NCBI GenBank assembly: GCA_947474445.1
Contig: CANJJY010000303.1
Location: 1-5,594, forward strand
From: Oligoflexaceae bacterium
GTDB taxonomy: Bacteria > Bdellovibrionota_B > Oligoflexia > Oligoflexales > Oligoflexaceae
Length of the DNA: 5,594 nt
Direction of reading: 5' to 3'
The notes beneath the pieces were generated by a model. It made no database searches. It was not told the origin of the DNA and saw only the letters and a program-made list of their open reading frames with translations. Below are positions 1 through 5,049 of the stretch, piece after piece; positions within the stretch are counted from its first letter, which is position 1; every line of letters begins with the position of its first letter. The position numbers were made by a program, and so were the translations under genes.

Positions 1-81
1 CAATCGAGAGACTGGCTTGTCCCCACAAGCCGCGAGGAAGAGGAGCAGACTCGCTCCCAAGACGCGAGAAGATATTGACAT
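1..81 (-). CDS. Putative lipoprotein, N-terminal part only (runs off the left edge)
   Basis: Reading the minus strand from the ATG at 81-79 gives 27 uninterrupted codons to the window edge. The product starts MSISSRVLG, continues with a hydrophobic core (ASLLLFLAA) and reaches Cys19 in the lipobox LAAC, followed by GDKPVSRL. This is a textbook signal peptidase II signal: one Arg in the n-region, a short hydrophobic stretch, and [LVI]-A-A-C. The +2 residue is Gly, not the Asp that retains lipoproteins in the inner membrane in enterobacteria, so an outer-membrane location is inferred if that rule holds here. A strong ribosome binding site lies 6 bases upstream of the ATG. The gene diverges from the oxidoreductase at 336. 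The mature protein lies outside the window, so its function is unknown. Confidence 0.8.
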   Translation of the reverse strand, partial: MSISSRVLGASLLLFLAACGDKPVSRL

Positions 82-87
82 GATAAG

Positions 88-94
88 TCCTTCC
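88..94 (-). promoter_or_regulatory. Ribosome binding site of the minus-strand lipoprotein gene
   Basis: On the minus strand the bases at 94-88 read GGAAGGA, six bases before the ATG at 81. This good match to the anti-Shine-Dalgarno sequence at normal spacing supports both the strand and the start codon of the edge-truncated lipoprotein gene. Confidence 0.75.
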
Positions 95-125
95 AGCGAA
101 GAAATCGGTGTCAAAAAGCGCGGTT

Positions 126-153
126 ATAATACCAATCGATAGGCTAATGGCAA
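126..153 (-). promoter_or_regulatory. Candidate sigma-70-type promoter for the lipoprotein gene
   Basis: On the minus strand TTGCCA (153-148) and TATTAT (131-126) are separated by 16 bases. Each hexamer differs from the consensus TTGACA/TATAAT at one position. Transcription would begin near 119, leaving an untranslated leader of about 38 bases before the ATG at 81, which includes the GGAAGGA site. The same AT-rich stretch carries a perfect TATAAT on the plus strand (125-130), but I see no acceptable -35 partner for it at 15-18 bases. The direction is therefore better supported toward the lipoprotein. This is consensus matching only. Confidence 0.4.
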
Positions 154-324
154 GTTCTATTTTAGAAATAATTTGAATCATTTCAGCTGTCTACACGATT
201 TGTCTAGAGTCATCTTGTCGACTTCTGGGACGTCGCTTTTGTTTGCTCAGGTGAAGGTTCGGTTCGAGAATCCGACTTTTCCTCAGGAAAGCTTCGCGTT
301 ATCCTCTCGGCTCTTTGAACGCTC

Positions 325-331
325 GAGGAGG
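325..331 (+). promoter_or_regulatory. Ribosome binding site that fixes the oxidoreductase start
   Basis: GAGGAGG ends four bases before the ATG at 336. The reading frame is also open from an in-frame TTG at 315, but that TTG has no such site upstream. Its extra seven residues would come before the normal start of the Rossmann fold, so ATG 336 is preferred. Confidence 0.8.
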
Positions 332-335
332 ACGC

Positions 336-1316
336 ATGCGAGTCATCAGAACATTGCTGGTCGGTATGGGGCAGATGGGACGCCATCATTTCCGCGTTCT
401 CCGGGAAGATCCCCGCTTCGACCTGATCGGCGTCGTTGATCCCGTCCTTGCGACACTGCCCGAAACGAGTCCCCCCCTCCTGCGGACTATCGACGAGGCG
501 TGGGATTTGCCTTTCGAACTTGCCGTCATCGCCGCGCCGACGGAACATCACGCTTCACTTGTCGAGGCTGTCCTTGCGCATGGACGGCATGTTTTGGTTG
601 AAAAGCCGGCGGCTGCCACAGCCGCTGTTGCGCGATCTCTCGTCGCTGCTGCGGAGAAGCGCGGTCTTTGTTTTGCCGTGGGACAGATCGAACGTTGCAA
701 TCCCGTCGTGGGAGGCCTGCGCGAAGTCGTGGCGAGTGGCCTCTTGGGTCAGTTGGTCCACGTCGCGGGCGTGCGTGCGGGTGGATATCCGCCGCAGGTG
801 AAGAGCGGCAACAACGTTATCTACGATCTCGCCGTCCACGAACTCGATGTGTTCCGCATGCTCCTCGGACCGCTGAAAATCCTGCAAAGCCTCGGTCATG
901 CGACGCGACCGAGCGGGATCATCGATACCGCCGATATCAGTCTCGTCAACGCTACGGGAGTGACGGGACAGGTGCACGTCAGCTGGTTGAGTCCCGATCG
1001 CGTGCGCACGATTCGATTGACCGGAACCCGAGGGGTTGCCGACGTCGATTACATCGCACAATCTGTCCGCATAGGGGGAGTGGGTCTCGAAAAATCTACG
1101 GCCCTTCCTCTCGAGTGGCAGGTAGATGCTCAAGGCGTCGCGCGGGCCTCTTTGCCGGTGACCAAGCAGGAAACGCTGAAAATTCAGCTCGATCAGCTGC
1201 ATCGATACTTGAATGGCGAAGACCATCGCCTCGCCATCGGCGAAGCCTTGATCGAGTCGGTCGAACTCATCGAACAAGCGCTCGCTCGTGCCCTCGGACA
1301 GAAAGGCCTCTCATGA
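336..1316 (+). CDS. Gfo/Idh/MocA-family NAD(P)-dependent oxidoreductase, probable UDP-GlcNAc 3-dehydrogenase (GnnA-like)
   Basis: This is a 326-aa protein of usual length for the family. The N-terminal Rossmann fold shows VGMGQMG (residues 9-15), the GxGxxG nucleotide-binding motif, and a likely strand-2 acidic residue in VVDP (D35). AAPTEHH (66-72) and VEKPAA (88-93) follow; the latter is the family's EKP motif with K90 as the expected catalytic lysine. VGQIERCNP (115-123) and IYDLAVHELD (162-171) carry the D164-x3-H168 pair typical of the substrate domain. There is no signal peptide, so it is cytoplasmic. The stop codon overlaps the lpxB start (ATGA), implying translational coupling. In Acidithiobacillus and Leptospira the family member GnnA oxidises the 3-OH of UDP-GlcNAc, and GnnB then transaminates it for lipid A; related oxidoreductases next to lpxB occur elsewhere. 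The GnnA assignment rests on this neighbourhood and on general motif similarity. No GnnB-like aminotransferase is in the window. Family assignment is very secure, substrate moderately so. Confidence 0.85.
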   Translation: MRVIRTLLVGMGQMGRHHFRVLREDPRFDLIGVVDPVLATLPETSPPLLRTIDEAWDLPFELAVIAAPTEHHASLVEAVLAHGRHVLVEKPAAATAAVARSLVAAAEKRGLCFAVGQIERCNPVVGGLREVVASGLLGQLVHVAGVRAGGYPPQVKSGNNVIYDLAVHELDVFRMLLGPLKILQSLGHATRPSGIIDTADISLVNATGVTGQVHVSWLSPDRVRTIRLTGTRGVADVDYIAQSVRIGGVGLEKSTALPLEWQVDAQGVARASLPVTKQETLKIQLDQLHRYLNGEDHRLAIGEALIESVELIEQALARALGQKGLS

Positions 1317-2512
1317 GTGGTTTGCGGCTGTTTATCTCTGCGGGCGAACCCTCGGGCGATCTCTTGGCCGGTGAGTTGCTCGTCGCTTTGAAAAAAATCT
1401 TGCCCGACCTCGAAGCCTTCGGCATCTGCGGTCCGCGGATGCGTGCCGCCGGTGCAGAAGAATTATTTGGCATCGAAAAACTATCGGTCATGGGCTTTGT
1501 CGAGGTGCTCAAGCACTTGCCCTACATCAAAAGGCTCGAATTCAGTCTGCTGACGGAAATCGAAAGGCGGCAGCCCGCGATTGCCATCCTGGTCGATTAT
1601 CCCGGGTTTCATCTGCGTCTCGCCGAGAGTCTCAAAATGCGGGGCATCTATGTTTTTCAATATGTGGCCCCCCAGCTGTGGGCCTGGGGCGAAAAGCGCA
1701 CCGAAAAATTGAAGGCCTGCACCGATGAAGTGCTCGGCATCATGCCTTTTGAAGAAGAGTTTTTTCGCACCCGCGCCGTAAACTTTCGTTATGTAGGTAC
1801 GCCGCAGGTCGATCGGGCGAAAGGCGCTGTGCGCGATCGCCGGCGCTTTGCTCTCGGCGACGCTGCGGTCATTGGTTTTTTCCCTGGCAGTCGGCCGGGT
1901 GAAGTCAGCCGCTTGCTACCGCGCATGCTCGCCATCAGAAGCGCCTTGAGGCGGCTCGATCCGACGCTTCGCTTCGCGATTTCTGCAGCGCCTCATCTGC
2001 CGCTCGCCCTGTTCGAACGGCTGCTCGACACTCCCATTGAAGCACTTGAAGGGCAGACGGTCCACATCCTGGGCGACACGGTCCTCGTCCAGGGCCAGAG
2101 CATCGATCTCATGAAGAGTTGTGAAGCGGCTCTCGTCACTTCAGGAACGGCTACGCTCGAATGTGCTCTCGTCAAAACGCCGATGGCGGTCATTTATGTG
2201 ATGCAAAACCTCAGCTATCAATTGGCCAAACGCTTCGTCAAGCTGCCCTACATCAGTCTCGTGAATTTGGTGGCAGGCAAGGGTTTGGTTCGGGAGTTTA
2301 TCCAGGATTTCGCTGCCGAGGAAGCCGCCACCGAACTCTTGCAGCTGGCTCGACCCGGTAACCATCGCGAGGCGCAAAGCGATGGGCTGACGGCCCTTGA
2401 CGCTCGCCTCCAGGGCGACTTGGCTGAACATGCGGCCGCGGCGGTTGCGGCGCGATGGCGAGAGATGGGGGAGGGGCAAAATGCTGGAATCACTGTCCCA
2501 GCCCAGTCGTAA
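1313..2512 (+). CDS. lpxB: Lipid-A-disaccharide synthase
   Basis: This is a 399-aa GT19-family glycosyltransferase. It joins UDP-2,3-diacylglucosamine and 2,3-diacylglucosamine-1-phosphate (lipid X), releasing UDP and forming the beta-1,6 disaccharide of lipid A at the cytoplasmic face of the inner membrane. Hallmarks in order: SAGEPSGD (9-16), VMGFVEV (59-65), VDYPGF (94-99) with the conserved D95, APQLWAW (119-125), GIMPFE (142-147), PGSRPGEV (191-198), TSGTATLE (276-283) and ISLVNLVAG (314-322). The start at 1313 overlaps the preceding stop, with GAAAGG six bases upstream. The same frame is open further upstream, but that part is a shadow of the oxidoreductase gene. Oddities: His100 where E. 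coli has Asn (DFN), and VGTP (161-164) where E. coli has an IGH sequence. The tail is Ala-rich and ends with about 15 extra, probably disordered residues. Identification is secure; coupling to the oxidoreductase supports joint work in lipid A synthesis. Confidence 0.97.
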   Translation: MSGLRLFISAGEPSGDLLAGELLVALKKILPDLEAFGICGPRMRAAGAEELFGIEKLSVMGFVEVLKHLPYIKRLEFSLLTEIERRQPAIAILVDYPGFHLRLAESLKMRGIYVFQYVAPQLWAWGEKRTEKLKACTDEVLGIMPFEEEFFRTRAVNFRYVGTPQVDRAKGAVRDRRRFALGDAAVIGFFPGSRPGEVSRLLPRMLAIRSALRRLDPTLRFAISAAPHLPLALFERLLDTPIEALEGQTVHILGDTVLVQGQSIDLMKSCEAALVTSGTATLECALVKTPMAVIYVMQNLSYQLAKRFVKLPYISLVNLVAGKGLVREFIQDFAAEEAATELLQLARPGNHREAQSDGLTALDARLQGDLAEHAAAAVAARWREMGEGQNAGITVPAQS

Positions 2513-2609
2513 GGGAATAATTCACTTGCTTTTTTCGCGCCTAAATTTTACCACGAAGCTCCTTGAAACCGGCCCGAGCGGCCCCCAACAGCAGTCAGGC
2601 TGCGCGTGA
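2481..2609 (+). CDS. Possible small ORF (42 aa) overlapping the end of lpxB
   Basis: An ATG at 2481 is preceded by a run of G with an exact GGAGG at 2470-2474, six bases away, which is the best-spaced ribosome binding site in the window. The frame runs 42 codons to TGA 2607-2609, overlapping the last 32 bases of lpxB. The product begins MLESLSQPSRKGIIHLLFSR and ends in a Gly/Pro/Gln-rich tail. I recognise no family, signal peptide or clear membrane helix. The stop is in the same frame as the solute-binding-protein gene at 2631, 21 bases ahead of its start. It could be a leader peptide that couples lpxB to the transporter genes, the remnant of a longer gene, or chance, because purine-rich lpxB sequence can mimic a binding site. 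Coding status is uncertain. Confidence 0.3.
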   Translation: MLESLSQPSRKGIIHLLFSRLNFTTKLLETGPSGPQQQSGCA

Positions 2610-2630
2610 GCAGCACGGAAGGAAGCGCCT
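2513..2630 (+). promoter_or_regulatory. lpxB to transporter gap with short hairpins
   Basis: No intrinsic terminator is visible after lpxB: the small GC hairpins here have no T-run after them. Candidate structures are GGCC-CGAGC-GGCC (2571-2583) and GCTGC-GCGTGA-GCAGC (2599-2614). The second competes with GCAG-TCAGG-CTGC (2591-2603). A weak stem of AAGG (2619-2622) with CCTT (2628-2631) would cover the ribosome binding site and the TTG start of the next gene. The AT-rich part at about 2520-2552 could hold a promoter, for example TTCACT and TAAATT 15 bases apart, but the match is poor. Read-through from lpxB is possible. Confidence 0.3.
2617..2622 (+). promoter_or_regulatory. Ribosome binding site selecting the TTG start of the binding-protein gene
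   Basis: GGAAGG ends eight bases before the TTG at 2631. The frame is closed upstream by TGA 2607-2609, and none of the seven codons between that stop and the TTG is a start codon. The next in-frame ATG (2658) would remove half of the signal peptide. TTG 2631 is therefore the only reasonable start. Confidence 0.65.
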
Positions 2631-3932
2631 TTGCCGACCCCATGGCTATCAGCCTTGATGCTTCTCGTCTTCGCTTCGCCTCTCATGGCGAAGGACAGTC
2701 TGCTTATTCTCTCGCCGCATCGTAAGTCGATTCAAGAAGAATTCGTGCCGCTCTTCACTCGTTATTATAAAGAAAAGTTTGGCACGGAAGTTCAAGTCGA
2801 GTGGCTCGATCAAGGGGGGACGTCGGATGATATCCGCTTTGTGCGTGCGAAATTCGCCAATCAAGCCCCGACCTCAGGCCTCGATATCTTCTGGGGTGGG
2901 GGGACGACGACTTTTCTCGATCTGCAGCAAGAAGGATACCTGGCGCGCTATGATCTGCCGCCGGAGCTGAAGGCGCAGATTCCCGAGACCGTATCGGGGA
3001 TTCCTCTCTTCGACAAATCCCACAGCTGGTATGCCGCCGCCATGTCCTCGTTCGGCGTGTTTTACAACAAAAAGATTTTGGAATTTGAACGGCTGCCCGA
3101 ACCGAACAGGTGGCAGGACCTCGGGCATCCGCTGTACCGCGACAACATCAGCCTCACCGATCCGCGGCGCTCGGGAACGGCCAGCACGATGAACACCATC
3201 GTCATGCAGACCTTCGGTTGGAAAGGCGGCTGGGAGATTCTGACTTCGATCGCGGCGAATACGCGTTCGTTCACGCATTCGAGTACCGATCCTATCAAGG
3301 CTGTCGTCGCGGGTGACGTTGGCTTGGCTATGGCCATTGATTTCTACGCGCTGGCTAAAATCGGCGACATTGGCAAAGAAAATCTCAGCTTCCTCTTGCC
3401 CAAGGGGCAAGCTGTCCTCGATCCCGATCCGATCGCTATCCTCAGAGGTGCCCCCAATCGCAAGGTGGCCGAACGATTTGTCGATTTCGTCTTGAGCGCG
3501 CAGGCGCAAAAACTTCTGATCTTGCCAAAGGGCGCACCCGGCGGTCCTGAGAAATCATCTTTGGGCCGAATGGCGGCTAACATCAAAGCCTACGAGGAAA
3601 CGGAAGGTCAAAGGATCGATGCCTTTAATCCCTTCAAGCAGCAAGACTTTGTCACGCTCAACCTCGAGAAGGCGCTGCGCACGCAAAGAGTCTTCAACGA
3701 TATTTTTGGCGCGCTCCTGGTCGATCCCCATACCGATCTCAAGCGCGCTTGGGCGCGACTCACGAAAAAAGGGACCATCGATCCCATCAAGCTGGTGGCC
3801 TTGGCGCAGCCGCCGCTCTCGGAAGAAGCCTTTAATCAATTGGTCGATCGTTGGGACGATGAAGTGTTCCGGAATGAAACGATCAATAGTTGGTTGAAGA
3901 ACGCAAGGCAGAAGTACAGAAACACCCTCTGA
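2631..3932 (+). CDS. Extracellular solute-binding protein of an ABC importer (Fe(III)/AfuA-FbpA-like superfamily)
   Basis: This 433-aa periplasmic protein has an N-terminal signal: hydrophobic core around residues 5-18 and a signal peptidase I site after SPLMA (16-20). No lipobox Cys is present. The body reads as a type II binding protein of the COG1840 kind: LLILSPH at the mature N-terminus, DIFWGGGTTTFLDLQQEGYL (85-104), FGVFYNKK (141-148), DPRRSGTASTMNTIV (177-191), GWKGGWEILTSIAAN (196-210), VAGDVGLAMAIDFYA (226-240) and the ERFVDFVLSAQAQKLL (281-296) helix. FbpA-type iron binders carry a Tyr-Tyr pair near the position of F238-Y239, so classic ferric-ion binding is doubtful and the substrate is open. 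About 100 residues follow the usual core, ending with charged helices, making it longer than typical 320-360-aa members. The n-region has no Lys or Arg, which is unusual for a signal peptide. The ATPase and permease genes follow directly. Confidence 0.88.
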   Translation: MPTPWLSALMLLVFASPLMAKDSLLILSPHRKSIQEEFVPLFTRYYKEKFGTEVQVEWLDQGGTSDDIRFVRAKFANQAPTSGLDIFWGGGTTTFLDLQQEGYLARYDLPPELKAQIPETVSGIPLFDKSHSWYAAAMSSFGVFYNKKILEFERLPEPNRWQDLGHPLYRDNISLTDPRRSGTASTMNTIVMQTFGWKGGWEILTSIAANTRSFTHSSTDPIKAVVAGDVGLAMAIDFYALAKIGDIGKENLSFLLPKGQAVLDPDPIAILRGAPNRKVAERFVDFVLSAQAQKLLILPKGAPGGPEKSSLGRMAANIKAYEETEGQRIDAFNPFKQQDFVTLNLEKALRTQRVFNDIFGALLVDPHTDLKRAWARLTKKGTIDPIKLVALAQPPLSEEAFNQLVDRWDDEVFRNETINSWLKNARQKYRNTL

Positions 3933-3948
3933 AAGTCGAGTGAGGCCC

Positions 3949-5049
3949 ATGGAAGTCGTATTCAAAGGCATTTATAAGCGTTACGGTCAGACCACTGCCG
4001 TACACGATCTCAATTTGAAGATCGAGAAGGGGGCGCTGCACTTTCTCCTCGGGCCTTCGGGTTGCGGGAAGACGACGACTCTCAGGATGCTCGCGGGTCT
4101 CGAAGCCGTTACCGAAGGTCAGCTGTTCTTTGACGGTGTGGACGTGACTCGGAAGCCCGCTGTCGAGCGTGGCATCGGGATGGTGTTTCAGAACTACGCG
4201 CTCTGGCCCCACATGACCGTTTACAAAAACGTCGAATACGGCTTAAAGCTGCGAAAGCTCCCGGCTGCTGAAGTGAAGAGACGCATCGACGAAGTGATGG
4301 ATATCACCCGTCTGACTCAGTATGCTGATCGTTTGCCTGGCCAGCTGTCGGGCGGTCAGCAGCAGCGGGTGGCCCTGGCACGGGCTTTGGCCATCAGGCC
4401 TAATGTCCTCCTGCTCGATGAACCCCTGTCTAATCTCGATGCGAAACTTCGCATGGAAATGCGCGACAATATTCTTCGCATTCACCGGCAAACCGGGATC
4501 ACCACCCTCTATGTTACGCACGATCAGCGCGAAGCCCTGTCGATGGGCACGCAGATATCGGTGATGCATGCGGGGCATCTGATTCAAACAGATGCCCCGC
4601 GGCGCCTCTATACCTTTCCTAAAACCGCTTTTATCGCCGGATTTATCGGTGAGACCAACCTCGTGTCAGGTCATGTCGTCAGCTGGGCGAACGGCGAAGC
4701 CGCGATAGAGACGGCTCTCGGTCGCCTTCGCGCGACGCATTTCAGCGGTCCTTTCAAAGTGGGCGATCACGTAACGCTCTCGATGCGGCCGGAGGCGATT
4801 CGCATCGATTGGACGGGCAGCGGTCAGGGCGAGAATTTTTTCAAAACGCGTATCGATCATCTTACCTACCTCGGCGAATCGGAACAGTTCCAATTGAGTC
4901 AGCCCGAGGGCGGTGGATTAACCTTGAAAGTGAATTTTTATCACGCGCCGATTCACAGTTTTCGTGAAGGCGACGCGATCGGTTGTTCGATCGCTGCGGA
5001 AGATGTACTGGTTCTGCCCGTGCAATCCGAGATAGGACCGGGCACCTGA
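3949..5049 (+). CDS. ABC importer ATP-binding protein with C-terminal TOBE domain
   Basis: This 366-aa cytoplasmic ATPase powers the importer. The nucleotide-binding domain is complete: A-loop Tyr12, Walker A GPSGCGKT (35-42), Q-loop Gln81 in VFQNYALWPH, signature LSGGQ (133-137), Walker B VLLLDEP (153-159) with D157 and E158, D-loop SNLD (161-164) and switch His191. After the FIAGFIGETN junction (228-237) comes a C-terminal domain with the SMRPEAIRI motif (278-286) of TOBE_2 domains, as in FbpC, PotA and UgpC-like subunits; these often bind regulatory partners. ATG 3949 is chosen because the family starts close to this point and GAGTGAGG lies just upstream. An in-frame GTG at 3940 would add only three residues. 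The gene begins 16 bases after the binding-protein stop and overlaps the permease start by one base, a compact operon. A perfect 12-bp inverted repeat spans codons 208-218. Substrate cannot be read from the ATPase. Confidence 0.95.
   Translation: MEVVFKGIYKRYGQTTAVHDLNLKIEKGALHFLLGPSGCGKTTTLRMLAGLEAVTEGQLFFDGVDVTRKPAVERGIGMVFQNYALWPHMTVYKNVEYGLKLRKLPAAEVKRRIDEVMDITRLTQYADRLPGQLSGGQQQRVALARALAIRPNVLLLDEPLSNLDAKLRMEMRDNILRIHRQTGITTLYVTHDQREALSMGTQISVMHAGHLIQTDAPRRLYTFPKTAFIAGFIGETNLVSGHVVSWANGEAAIETALGRLRATHFSGPFKVGDHVTLSMRPEAIRIDWTGSGQGENFFKTRIDHLTYLGESEQFQLSQPEGGGLTLKVNFYHAPIHSFREGDAIGCSIAAEDVLVLPVQSEIGPGT
4570..4600. repeat. Perfect 12-bp inverted repeat with 7-base loop inside the ATPase gene
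   Basis: The left arm GCGGGGCATCTG (4570-4581) and right arm CAGATGCCCCGC (4589-4600) are exact reverse complements around the loop ATTCAAA. A T-G wobble (4569/4601) could add a thirteenth pair. The RNA would form a very stable stem within codons 208-218, past the switch histidine and before the TOBE domain. An additional GATGC at 4563-4567 can compete for the GCATC of the left arm. No T-run follows on either strand, so it is not an intrinsic terminator. Under equal base frequencies a 12-bp perfect stem with a short loop is expected only about once in several hundred windows of this size. Confidence 0.9.

Larger units (their letters stand above)
82..335. other. Divergent intergenic region with short palindromes
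   Basis: These 254 bases separate the divergent lipoprotein and oxidoreductase genes. I see no convincing coding sequence. The part from about 120 to 180 is clearly AT-richer than the rest of the window, as expected of a promoter region. It holds a plus-strand TATAAT (125-130) and a small perfect inverted repeat TTCTA-TTT-TAGAA (155-167). Nearer the oxidoreductase there is TTTCCT-C-AGGAAA (278-290), two 6-base arms around one central base. There is also a short stem formed by TCGG (259-262) and CCGA (272-275). Any of these could be an operator or part of a 5' leader, but short palindromes like these arise easily by chance. No terminator is evident, and no plus-strand promoter could be assigned with confidence. 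Confidence 0.5.

Noticed and set aside
75..130. TTGACA (75-80) with TATAAT (125-130) as a plus-strand promoter
   Set aside because: The hexamers are 44 bases apart, far beyond the 15-19 usable by a sigma-70 factor, and TTGACA lies across the start of the lipoprotein gene.
173..439. 88-codon plus-strand frame at the start of the first unit
   Set aside because: It mostly overlaps the leader and the oxidoreductase gene in another frame, has no good start site, and its product has no recognisable features.
555..1277. Long open frame of 240 codons on the minus strand opposite the oxidoreductase gene
   Set aside because: The plus-strand frame has clear family motifs along its whole length. The antisense frame has low-complexity, Arg/Asp-rich content with no recognisable domain, as expected from codon bias.
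668..1312. Upstream extension of the lpxB frame giving a 614-aa protein
   Set aside because: The extra part lies wholly within the oxidoreductase gene in another frame and is Arg/Ser-rich without domains. LpxB motifs begin right after ATG 1313, and about 400 aa is the normal length.
2593..2629. SRP-RNA-like words (GTCAGG and CGGAAGGAAGC)
   Set aside because: In 4.5S/SRP RNA these words are closely joined in the GGAA-tetraloop hairpin. Here about 16 bases separate them, the bases before GGAA do not pair with those after it, and the region overlaps a start site. Coincidental resemblance to a purine-rich ribosome binding site.
3395..3411. Hairpin CTTGCCC-AAG-GGGCAAG in the binding-protein gene
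   Set aside because: A 7-bp stem is expected a few times by chance in a window of this size, it has no T-run, and it encodes the ordinary LPKGQ segment.
2874..3509. Open frame of 211 codons on the minus strand opposite the binding-protein gene
   Set aside because: The sense strand encodes conserved binding-protein motifs here; the antisense product resembles no family.
4570..4600. The 12-bp inverted repeat read as an intrinsic terminator
   Set aside because: It lies in the middle of an intact ATPase gene and is not followed by a T-run in either direction.
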